DNA of 34,303 nt from positions 1 to 34,303 of the forward strand of contig NZ_JAFEIF010000050.1 of NCBI RefSeq assembly GCF_017848645.1, in the 5' to 3' direction. The notes under the pieces were generated by a model. It worked only from the letters and a program-made list of their open reading frames with translations. It did no database searches and was not told the DNA's origin. Numbering within the stretch: position 1 is the first letter of the stretch; every line of letters starts with the position of its first letter. The position numbers and the translations under genes are program-made. Shown one piece after another: positions 1-6,544 of the stretch. The stretch is from Limnohabitans sp. GTDB taxonomy: Bacteria; Pseudomonadota; Gammaproteobacteria; Burkholderiales; Burkholderiaceae_C.

Positions 1-1094
1 GCAGCAGATGGTGCAGCAGGCGGTGCCGCAACGGGTGCCACCGCAGCAGGTGCTGCAGGTGCTGCAGCCGCCGCAGGGCTGGCGGGTTTGGGCGGATCCT
101 GGGGTTTGGCTTCGGGGGCAGGCACCCCCCTGATCTTGTCGATTTGCTTGAAGACCCAATTTTTCTCTTGCGCGGCCTGCGCTTTTTCTTCGGCAATCTG
201 CGCCTTCAAGGCAGCGATCTTGTCTTGCAGCGCACGCTGCTCGGCGGCCTTGGCCTCCTGGGCCAAGCGCTCGGCCTGCACCCGGGCGTCTTCGATGGCC
301 TGCAGTTTGGCCGCCTCTTCAGCAGCCTCGCGGGCCACGCGGTCTTTTTCCTGCTGGATGCGCGCGGTCCTGACCGACGCGATCTCACGCACCCCGGAGC
401 TCCAAGGCAAATTCTGCAGTTGCCTTTGGATAGCGGCTTCGCGCGAAATCGTTTGCACCTTGCCGTTCACGCTGGCCGTGAAAAAGCCTTCGCACCGGGT
501 TTTGACGCCCGCCACGGTGCAGGCATGGCCTTGCGGGCTTTGCGCACCCCAGGCTTTGGGCCGGGCCAAAAACGCCTCGCATTGGGCAAAGGCCCGGTCA
601 ATTTTGGCGTCCTCGCCGCTGGGCTGCGGGTCATTGAAGTCAAACCACTCGGGCCGCACCCGGTCCAGCTCGAACGCGGTGCGCAGGCAGTCGGCCTTGG
701 CTGGCGGCAGTTGCGCCTGCATGTTCGCCCACACGGCCCGTGTCAGGGCGTTGCTGCTGACCACCTTGAATCGGGTTTCACCCTGGGTGGGGCAACCATT
801 GACGACCTGGTCATTGATGCGCCGAAACTGACCCTGCCAGCGCACCGTGACGGTCTCCTCATCCTGCGGCGTGATGGCAATGGGCGCGTCAAAGAATGGG
901 GCTTGCACCACCCGCTCCACATCGGCCTGACCGGGCACGCTGATGCGCAAATTGCAACGGGTCTCGCCATTGACCACCCGGGCCGCGACCGGCACGGTCT
1001 GGGTTTGTCCGGCTTGCAGCACGTACTGACCCGCCCACACCCCAGGCGCAGCGCACAGCCACAGCAAACCCGCCCACCCAACACTTGATCTCAT
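1..1094 (-). CDS. Secreted Ala/Pro-rich protein with coiled coil, truncated by window edge
   Basis: This open frame starts at an ATG (1094-1092) and runs off the left edge, so about 364 codons are visible and the C-terminus is missing. Residues 1-22 form a signal peptide (a hydrophobic stretch ending in VWAG). The mature N-terminal half (about 23-230) has several cysteines and no motif I recognise. It is followed by a charged, Ala/Glu/Lys-rich helical stretch (about 235-310) that should form a coiled coil, then a low-complexity Pro/Ala tail reaching the edge. The layout (secreted globular part, coiled coil, Ala-Pro linker) suggests a periplasmic or envelope protein. I do not recognise the family and assign no function. 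No strong ribosome site is visible, but the signal peptide supports the start. Confidence 0.75.
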   Translation of the reverse strand, partial: MRSSVGWAGLLWLCAAPGVWAGQYVLQAGQTQTVPVAARVVNGETRCNLRISVPGQADVERVVQAPFFDAPIAITPQDEETVTVRWQGQFRRINDQVVNGCPTQGETRFKVVSSNALTRAVWANMQAQLPPAKADCLRTAFELDRVRPEWFDFNDPQPSGEDAKIDRAFAQCEAFLARPKAWGAQSPQGHACTVAGVKTRCEGFFTASVNGKVQTISREAAIQRQLQNLPWSSGVREIASVRTARIQQEKDRVAREAAEEAAKLQAIEDARVQAERLAQEAKAAEQRALQDKIAALKAQIAEEKAQAAQEKNWVFKQIDKIRGVPAPEAKPQDPPKPASPAAAAAPAAPAAVAPVAAPPAAPSA

Positions 1095-1214
1095 GGCACA
1101 CCCGTCTACAGAAAAAACATCCCACACACCGTATCGACAGCAAAGCGCCCAACTTGATAGCGCGGTGCACGACCAGGAGTGCAGGGTACAGACCTGCTTG
1201 AGGTGGACCCGCGT

Positions 1215-2003
1215 TCAGCGGCCGGTAAAAACCGGCGCTCTGCGCTGGGCAAAAGCCGCCCGGCCCTCGGCGAAGTCGGCACTTTGGCTGGCGCGTTGTT
1301 CGCGCTCGCGCATGCGGGCCACGTCCCCCAGCCCCGCCTCGATTTCCCGGATCGATTGCTTGGTGTCTTGCACAGCCACGGGGGCCAGCGCCAACATGTC
1401 GCGCACCAGCGCCTGCTGCGTGGCGGCCCAGTCGCCCGGGCCGACCAGCGCCTCGAACAGGCCCAGGGCCTCCAGTTGCCGGTCGGTGAAAGGCCGGGCC
1501 GTCAAAAACGCCCGCTTGGTGGCGGCCAGGCCAAAACGACTGACATAGCGCTGCAAGCCACTGGGGTAGTAATGAAGGCCCAGCGCCGTGGCCGGCATGC
1601 GCCACTCGATGCCCAACAGGCCGATGCGCAGGTCGCAGGCCAGCACCACGTCGGTGGCCCCGCCATAAACACTGCCATTCAAGGCGCACACCGTCACCGG
1701 TCGCATCGCGGCCAGGGCATCCGGAATCTCTTCAAAAAAAGTCGAGCCATGCCCAGGCTCATCAAATCCGCCAATGTCATAACCCGCGCAAAACACGGGC
1801 CTGGGCTGGCCACTCGTGTTGGCGGTCAGCACCAGCACGCGGACGGCCGCATCGCGGTTGACGGTGTCAAAGTGCGCCAGCAAGGCCTTGAGGTCGGCGT
1901 TTTCCAGCCGGTTGCGCTGGGCCGGGCGGTTCAAGGTGATGGTGGCCACACCGCCTTCAATGTGAAGAATGGGCACAGATGCAGGCGAGAGGGTGGGTGA
2001 CAT
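1215..2003 (-). CDS. Enoyl-CoA hydratase/isomerase (crotonase) family protein
   Basis: This 262-residue protein has the crotonase fold signatures: an N-terminal ITLNRPAQRN strand, an FCAGYDIGGF segment (about 71-80) at the first oxyanion-hole position, and a second segment SVYGGATDVVLACDLRIG (about 111-128). The family's two hydratase glutamates are not conserved. The first position is Asp118 and the second is Ala138 in WRMPAT. Simple enoyl-CoA hydration is therefore doubtful, and an isomerase, hydrolase or other crotonase reaction is more likely. The ATG at 2003 is preferred because GGA lies about 10 nt upstream. An in-frame TTG at 2021 would fall inside the T-tract of the phasin terminator. 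The gene is downstream of the phasin gene on the same strand but separated from it by that terminator. Confidence 0.85.
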   Translation of the reverse strand: MSPTLSPASVPILHIEGGVATITLNRPAQRNRLENADLKALLAHFDTVNRDAAVRVLVLTANTSGQPRPVFCAGYDIGGFDEPGHGSTFFEEIPDALAAMRPVTVCALNGSVYGGATDVVLACDLRIGLLGIEWRMPATALGLHYYPSGLQRYVSRFGLAATKRAFLTARPFTDRQLEALGLFEALVGPGDWAATQQALVRDMLALAPVAVQDTKQSIREIEAGLGDVARMREREQRASQSADFAEGRAAFAQRRAPVFTGR

Positions 2004-2010
2004 GTGAGTG

Positions 2011-2042
2011 GTCCAAAACAAAAAGGGTGTCCAAAGACACCC
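2011..2042 (-). terminator. Rho-independent terminator of the phasin gene
   Basis: A perfect 7-bp stem (GGGTGTC at 2025-2031, GACACCC at 2036-2042) with a 4-nt loop is followed, on the minus strand, by TTTTTGTTTT (2024-2015). It lies about 50 nt beyond the phasin stop codon and only 8 nt before the ATG of the downstream crotonase gene, so that gene must be reached by readthrough or by a promoter overlapping this site. Confidence 0.85.
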
Positions 2043-2093
2043 TGATTGTAGAAAGCCGCCCCTGAGTTCAGGATCGGCTCATGAAGTCAAGGC

Positions 2094-2651
2094 TCAAGCC
2101 TTGGCTTTGGCCTTGCTCATGGCGGCCTTGACCGAGGCTTCGGCTTGGGCGGTGGCGGCCTTCACGCTGGCTTCAGCGCTGTCAGCGGCTTGCTTGGCCA
2201 CTTTTTTCAGGGTCTCGGCAGCGCTTTGGCTGGCTTCGTAGGCGGTCTTGAACACGGCCACAGCGGCGTCAGAACCGGCGGGGGCGTTCTTCAGGCTGCT
2301 TTCGACCAGGCTTTTGACAGCTTGCTCGGATTCGGCCATTTTGCTTTCGACGGCCTTGGTGAACTCGGCGCCAGTGCTGTTGGCGATGTCAGTCAGGTGA
2401 CGGCCGTAGGACACCGACTTTTCGAAGGCGGGCTGGACCAAAGCGGCTTGTACAGCCATCAGGTCTTGAGGCGACTTGGCGGCCATCAGGGCTTGCATGT
2501 TGGCGAAAGACTCGCCCACAGCGGCTTTGCCAGCGGCCATGTTCAGCTCGACCAGGCGCTCGAAACCGGCGAAAGCCGATTGCGACAGGCCAGCGGCCAC
2601 GTTCAGGTTGGCTTGCTGGGTGGCGGTGAATTGTTCAGTGTTGAAGTTCAT
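2094..2651 (-). CDS. phaP: Phasin family protein (PHB granule-associated)
   Basis: This 185-residue, Ala-rich, fully helical protein has the classic betaproteobacterial phasin layout. It begins MNFNTEQF, has the amphipathic NMAAGKAAVGESFANMQALMAAKSPQDL-type central region in which phasins contact the granule, and ends in a Lys/Ala-rich tail rich in SVKAA repeats. Phasins coat polyhydroxybutyrate granules in the cytoplasm and control their number and size. No other pha gene lies in the window. The start at 2651 is supported by an AAGGA-type ribosome site (CTCAAGGAACACACC before ATG). A promoter-like pair (TTGCAA, 17 nt, TCAAAT) and a TGC-rich palindrome lie upstream, and a strong terminator lies downstream, so this is probably a monocistronic, highly expressed gene. 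Confidence 0.93.
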   Translation of the reverse strand: MNFNTEQFTATQQANLNVAAGLSQSAFAGFERLVELNMAAGKAAVGESFANMQALMAAKSPQDLMAVQAALVQPAFEKSVSYGRHLTDIANSTGAEFTKAVESKMAESEQAVKSLVESSLKNAPAGSDAAVAVFKTAYEASQSAAETLKKVAKQAADSAEASVKAATAQAEASVKAAMSKAKAKA

Positions 2652-2672
2652 GGTGTGTTCCTTGAGGAGGTT

Positions 2673-2689
2673 TTGTTGCAATGCAGCAA
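2673..2689 (-). promoter_or_regulatory. TGC-rich palindrome in the phasin leader (candidate PhaR operator)
   Basis: The 17-bp sequence TTGCTGCATTGCAACAA on the minus strand is a near-perfect palindrome with one mismatched pair. It lies between a plausible promoter and the ribosome site of the phasin gene. The PHB-responsive repressor PhaR is known to bind TGC-rich sites in phasin promoters of other proteobacteria, so autoregulated repression is likely. The assignment is inferred from position and sequence only. Confidence 0.45.
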
Positions 2690-2884
2690 TTTGAACAGCA
2701 CGGACCACCCGTTGCAAGGGAAAACCCGCACTTTAGAGTCCGCTCTCCAATTGATGCGCATGTGTGAGCAGGCACGCTGATGCCATGGGGTGTTTCATGG
2801 GTCCGGCAAGGCTTTTGATCAGCGCCTGCGCCGGGCTCACTACACTTGGCGATTCGGCCAATTCGGCCCGCACACCTTGCACGT

Positions 2885-3484
2885 ATGGAATTCATCAGTC
2901 TGCTCTTCGTTTTGGCCTTGGGTATCCACTGGCTCAACCTCCAGGGACAGCGCAAACGCACGGCCTTGCTGGCCGAGCAATTGCGCCCCTTCCACATCGA
3001 AAAAAACATGGCCCAGCTGACCGGTGCCTACATGCGGGCCTTGGGCGAATCCGACCCCGAGCGCCAACAGCACATCCTGCAACTGCAGGGCGATGCCGAG
3101 CAGCAGCTGGCCAGCGAGTTCCAGAATCTGGCGCGCGAGTTTGCCAAACTGCCCGCCCCCGTGACGCGCGGCTTCAAGCTGGCCCTGCCCTACATCGACC
3201 AGCTCTCACCCAAAGCCACGTTTGACATGCGCCGCCTGATGGAGGTGCACGCCCAAGGCATCGAGCGCACGGTGCGCAACCCGCAGGGGCTGGCCCCCAA
3301 GGAGCGGTCCTTTCGCATGATGGGCGAGATGTTTTTGATGCAGCACAGCTGCCACTGGTTTTGCCGCGCCAAAACCATCGCCTCGGCCCGCATGGTGGCC
3401 CAGCACCAGACCCGCTACGAGCAGGCGATGGACGCCGTCAGCCCCGAAACACGTCAGGCCTATCTGGCCGTGGTGCAGGGCTGA
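2885..3484 (+). CDS. Membrane-anchored protein of unknown function
   Basis: This 199-residue protein begins with a hydrophobic stretch (about residues 2-16, EFISLLFVLALGIHWL) that is likely a membrane anchor. It is followed by a charged, mostly helical region rich in Glu/Gln/Arg, consistent with a cytoplasmic or periplasmic helical bundle. Four methionines and the HSCHWFC segment near 153-160 stand out, the latter a possible metal or thiol site. I do not recognise the family. The ATG at 2885 is chosen because the hydrophobic segment starts there; an upstream in-frame TTG (2846) would add a charged extension. The stop codon lies in an 18-bp palindrome shared with the convergent esterase gene. 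Confidence 0.75.
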   Translation: MEFISLLFVLALGIHWLNLQGQRKRTALLAEQLRPFHIEKNMAQLTGAYMRALGESDPERQQHILQLQGDAEQQLASEFQNLAREFAKLPAPVTRGFKLALPYIDQLSPKATFDMRRLMEVHAQGIERTVRNPQGLAPKERSFRMMGEMFLMQHSCHWFCRAKTIASARMVAQHQTRYEQAMDAVSPETRQAYLAVVQG

Positions 3485-3498
3485 TCAGGCCTGATCAG
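3481..3498. repeat. Perfect 18-bp palindrome holding two convergent stop codons
   Basis: CTGATCAGGCCTGATCAG is its own reverse complement. The TGA of the plus-strand gene (3482-3484) and the TGA of the minus-strand esterase (3497-3495) sit symmetrically inside it. It could form a bidirectional hairpin at the ends of both transcripts, but neither side has a T-tract. Confidence 0.8.
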
Positions 3499-4430
3499 TC
3501 CTGCTTCCAAGCGGTGCGCAGCGCCTGGGCGCACAAGGCCACCGCCGTGTTGGCCTCCTGCAGCACCCGACCCATGGTGATGAAACCGTGGATCTGCCGC
3601 TCAAAACAAATGTATTGCGCAGGCACACCCGCCCGGCTCAGGGCATCGGCGTACAACAGGCCCTCATCGCGCAAAGGGTCAAAACCTGCCGTCAACACAA
3701 AGGCTGGCGGCAAGTGGGCATGGCTGCTGGCCAGCTGCGGCGATGCACGCCAGTCCAGCGTGTCTTGCGGCCCGCGCAAGTAGTTGCCCGAATACCAGGC
3801 CATCGAATCGCGCGTGAGCATGTAGCCTTGACCGTTGGTCTGGTACGAGGCGGTCTCTGGGGCCATGAGGGTGCTGGGGTAAATCAACAATTGCAGCACC
3901 GGCTTGAGGCCCAAGTCACGCAGGCCAAGGCAGGCCGCAGCGGCCAGGTTGCCGCCCGCGCTGTCGCCACCGATGGCGATGCGGGCCGGGTCTATGCCCA
4001 AAGCCGCTGCTTGCGCAGCCACCCACTGCCAGGCGGCCACCGCATCGTCGTAGCCGGCCGGGAACTTGTGCTCCGGCCCCAGCCGGTAATCCACCGCCAC
4101 CACCACGCCATGGGCTTGCTGGCACAAGCTGCGGCACAGCACATCGTGCGTGTCCAGATCGCCCACCGTCCAGCCGCCGCCGTGCAGGTACACCAGCGCG
4201 GGCAGGGCCTGGCTGGCCCCGGTCGGGTGGTACACGCGCACCGCAATGTCCACACCCGAATGCTTGAACGACAGGTCCTGCACCCGCCCCACCTCGGGCG
4301 CATCAGGCTGGGTGAAGCTGCGCCGCGCCCGGTAAGAGGCCCGCGCCTCGGGGGGCGTTTGCGTGTGAACCGGGGGAATGCCCTTTTCGCTCAACAAAGT
4401 CATCAGGGCTTGGGCTTGCGGGTCGAGCAT
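3495..4430 (-). CDS. Alpha/beta hydrolase, hormone-sensitive-lipase family (esterase/lipase)
   Basis: The 311-residue protein carries the complete signature of bacterial family IV (HSL) esterases. It has HGGG (83-86), which forms the oxyanion hole, the GDSAGG nucleophile elbow with Ser157, the acid in GFDPLRDEG (Asp251), and His281 in HGF. Such enzymes hydrolyse esters of short to medium-chain acids and are usually cytoplasmic; no signal peptide is seen here. The ATG at 4430 is chosen because AGGAG lies 8 nt upstream, and it gives the usual family length; a longer in-frame version would start at 4487. The gene is convergent with the membrane-anchored protein and follows the serine hydrolase on the same strand after about 160 nt. 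The substrate cannot be told from sequence. Confidence 0.92.
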   Translation of the reverse strand: MLDPQAQALMTLLSEKGIPPVHTQTPPEARASYRARRSFTQPDAPEVGRVQDLSFKHSGVDIAVRVYHPTGASQALPALVYLHGGGWTVGDLDTHDVLCRSLCQQAHGVVVAVDYRLGPEHKFPAGYDDAVAAWQWVAAQAAALGIDPARIAIGGDSAGGNLAAAACLGLRDLGLKPVLQLLIYPSTLMAPETASYQTNGQGYMLTRDSMAWYSGNYLRGPQDTLDWRASPQLASSHAHLPPAFVLTAGFDPLRDEGLLYADALSRAGVPAQYICFERQIHGFITMGRVLQEANTAVALCAQALRTAWKQD

Positions 4431-4593
4431 GAGGGCACTCCTGTGGGTTGGGTTTTGTGGGGAACGGTGAGATTCGAAGGGGCTCAAAGGGGCGAGTGGC
4501 CCATTATGGCAACGCCAGCGGCTTGTGGAGCCCGTCCTTCATCGCCACTGTCCTTTTCATACCCGTCCAACAGGCGGTCCGAAACTTTCGCTT

Positions 4594-5817
4594 TCAGCGC
4601 TGACTGCGCTTGGCTGCGGCCTCGGCAACTTCGGCATCCACGGCCTGCTGCACTGCCACGTAAAAAGCCTCCCGGGCGGCTGTGGCCTTCGGGTCGGTGG
4701 CGTTGTTGCCCCAGTTGGCGTTGGAGGCAATCACGAGCTTGCGCGCCGGGTCAATGAAGATGCCTTGGCCGAAGATGCCACGGGCGGCAAAGCTGCCGTC
4801 GTCGTAGGTCCACCACTGGTAGCCGTAGCCGCGCCCGGGCTGGCCAATGCCGGTGCGCGAAGTGGTGGCTTCTGGCAACCAGCCTTCGGGCAAAGTGGGC
4901 TGGCCGTTGATAAGCGCGCCATTCAAGATGAACTGCCCGAAACGTGCGAAGTCTCGCGTGGCCGCTTGCAGGCAGCAGCCACTGATCTCTTGCCCGGTTT
5001 TGCTCAGCATCCAGGTGGCCTTTTGTTCCATGCCAACGGGCCGCCAGATTTTTTCAGACAAGTAGTCCGACAGTGTTTTTTTCGTGGCCCGCGCAACGAG
5101 CACGCCCACCAAATTGGTCTCGCCCGTGCTGTAAAGCCAGCGGGTTCCGGCAGGCACGGCACGCGGCAGCTTGCGCAGGTAACTCACCACGGCGTCCTCG
5201 CCGCCCTTGGGCTTGTGGTTGTTGAACTGGGCCACGTCGGATTTCGGGTCGTCATAGTTCTCGTTCCAGGCCACACCCGAAGTCATGGTGAGCAACTGAC
5301 GGATGCTGACGTCGTCGTAGGCCGAGCCCTTCATTTCGGCGATGTAATCGCTGACCTTGTCGTCCATGCTTTTGATGTGGCCATCGCGCACGGCCATACC
5401 CACCAAGGTCGAGGTCAACGACTTGGCCACAGAAAAACTGGTCCAACGGCCTTCGCTGTCAAAGTCGAGCCCGTAGCGCTCCAGCCGCACCTGGCCGTTG
5501 TGCAGCACCATGAGCGCCGCACTGCGCTGCCCTTGCATGTAGGCGTCGATGTCCATAGGCAGCGCCAGCGGCGCGCCGGGGGGCAAAGCAGACGCCGTGT
5601 CACCCGCAGGCACCACGCGGTGCTTGGCCAAAAAAGGCAAGCGGTCCAGCGCCCGAAATGCCGCATCGCGCTGCGATGTGCTCCAAAAAAGCAGATCGGT
5701 GTTGGTGGGGAACGCCGCCAAGAAACCCCGTGTTTCCTTGTCCAGACTTTGCCAACCCAAGGCACCCGCGCCAAAGATGGCGGCCAGACCGATGAGTGCA
5801 ATTTTTTTGAACTTCAT
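4594..5817 (-). CDS. Serine hydrolase, beta-lactamase/penicillin-binding fold
   Basis: The 407-residue protein begins with a hydrophobic signal or anchor (residues 5-20), placing it at the inner membrane or in the periplasm. It has the class C beta-lactamase-like motifs SVAK (Ser129-x-x-Lys132, nucleophile and base) and YST (Tyr229), with a GIFGQ segment near the C-terminus where the third motif (KTG or a variant) is expected. This set fits the 6-aminohexanoate-dimer hydrolase/esterase EstB branch better than a true beta-lactamase. The start at 5817 has an AGGAGC ribosome site. The gene begins 21 nt after hicB on the same strand, so it may be co-transcribed with the toxin-antitoxin pair. The substrate is unknown, and antibiotic resistance should not be assumed. 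Confidence 0.88.
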   Translation of the reverse strand: MKFKKIALIGLAAIFGAGALGWQSLDKETRGFLAAFPTNTDLLFWSTSQRDAAFRALDRLPFLAKHRVVPAGDTASALPPGAPLALPMDIDAYMQGQRSAALMVLHNGQVRLERYGLDFDSEGRWTSFSVAKSLTSTLVGMAVRDGHIKSMDDKVSDYIAEMKGSAYDDVSIRQLLTMTSGVAWNENYDDPKSDVAQFNNHKPKGGEDAVVSYLRKLPRAVPAGTRWLYSTGETNLVGVLVARATKKTLSDYLSEKIWRPVGMEQKATWMLSKTGQEISGCCLQAATRDFARFGQFILNGALINGQPTLPEGWLPEATTSRTGIGQPGRGYGYQWWTYDDGSFAARGIFGQGIFIDPARKLVIASNANWGNNATDPKATAAREAFYVAVQQAVDAEVAEAAAKRSQR

Positions 5818-5838
5818 GATGGGTAGCTCCTGGCTTGT

Positions 5839-6162
5839 TCAGGCCGATAACTTGGCGCTGGCCAGGCGGTTCAGGCTGACGCCCTGTTCGGCAGCCAACA
5901 GTGCCAGATTGCGGTGAACAAGCGGCGGAATGCGGACACGGAACTCACCGCTGTAGCTTTTGTCGGCCAGCGCCACGGGGACGGGTTCGCCATTTGACAG
6001 CATGTCGGCGACGACATCGCCCACCAACTTTTGGATGCCTTTGAGCGCAGCTTCGGGCGTTTTTGCCAACCAGCTCAGAGAAGCAAACTCGGTGCACAAG
6101 CCCACATGCTCGCCATCTTCTGGCGACCATGTCACGCGGTAGGTGTAGTGTTGAATGTTCAT
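5839..6162 (-). CDS. hicB: HicB-family antitoxin
   Basis: The 107-residue protein has the two-part HicB architecture. An N-terminal partial RNase H-like fold (YTYRVTWSPEDGEHVGLCTEF, then the WLAKTPEAALKGIQKLV helix) should bind and block the HicA toxin. A C-terminal ribbon-helix-helix segment (FRVRIPPLVHRNLALLAAEQGVSLNRLASAKL, about 75-105) should bind the operator. Its ATG overlaps the hicA stop codon by 4 nt (ATGA, 6162-6159), which couples translation of the antitoxin to the toxin, the usual toxin-first order of hicAB. The start is fixed by this overlap. HicB should neutralise HicA by direct binding and repress the operon through the DNA-binding domain. Confidence 0.92.
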   Translation of the reverse strand: MNIQHYTYRVTWSPEDGEHVGLCTEFASLSWLAKTPEAALKGIQKLVGDVVADMLSNGEPVPVALADKSYSGEFRVRIPPLVHRNLALLAAEQGVSLNRLASAKLSA

Positions 6163-6413
6163 GATGGACTGCCTAATTTTTCGATCGCTTGAAGCACTTG
6201 TCTGACTTGATAAGGCTTTGCCTTGCCTTTGGCGTTCTGGATGTTGACGCGTGGATCGCCTGGCCAAGGTGTCTTGAAAATGGCGTGGCTGCTTCCGTCT
6301 TGCCTGGGCTTGCCGAAGTAGGACACACACACCTTCTTGAAGTCATTGAAGCTGACATTGCCCGGTTCCCGGCGCATCATCTCCAGAATTTTTTCGATTT
6401 GTGCCATGGCCAT
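6159..6413 (-). CDS. hicA: HicA-family mRNA interferase toxin
   Basis: The 84-residue protein has the small double-stranded RNA-binding-like HicA fold. It shows EKILEMMRREPGNVSFNDFKKVC at the N-terminus and GSSHAIFKTPW with the catalytic histidine in the middle. HicA toxins cleave mRNA independently of ribosomes and arrest growth when HicB is lost. The start is uncertain: ATGs at 6413 and 6407 both fit, none has a clear ribosome site, and a TTG at 6443 extends the frame. Weak initiation is common for such toxins. The sequence just upstream contains a short inverted repeat (GGTG...CACC, around 6417-6434) that could be the HicB operator. Confidence 0.9.
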   Translation of the reverse strand: MAMAQIEKILEMMRREPGNVSFNDFKKVCVSYFGKPRQDGSSHAIFKTPWPGDPRVNIQNAKGKAKPYQVRQVLQAIEKLGSPS

Positions 6414-6544
6414 TATGGTGCCATTATTGACACCACGCGTCAACCAAGGTTGAAACTGAACTTGATTGCAGACAGTTCAACCGACCGATGCGGTTCGCAC
6501 TGACACCTCATTAGGGGTCTCAGTGCACTGTGCTCCATGTCGAG

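Noticed and set aside
144..1088. Long plus-strand frame opposite the secreted protein
   Set aside because: It is a shadow of the minus-strand frame, which has a signal peptide, coiled coil and coherent composition; the plus frame shows none.
1181..1198. Hairpin GCAGG...CCTGC after the crotonase gene as a terminator
   Set aside because: The stem is only 5 bp with a 7-nt loop and no T-tract.
4594..5817. Serine hydrolase as an antibiotic-resistance beta-lactamase
   Set aside because: SxxK and Tyr motifs are shared with many esterases, and the third-motif region does not match KTG, so no resistance call is supported.
6505..6540. Near-palindromic bases (including CAGTGCACTG) after the AceE-like gene as a terminator
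   Set aside because: The stem is imperfect, there is no T-tract, and the 10-bp palindrome alone is not convincing.
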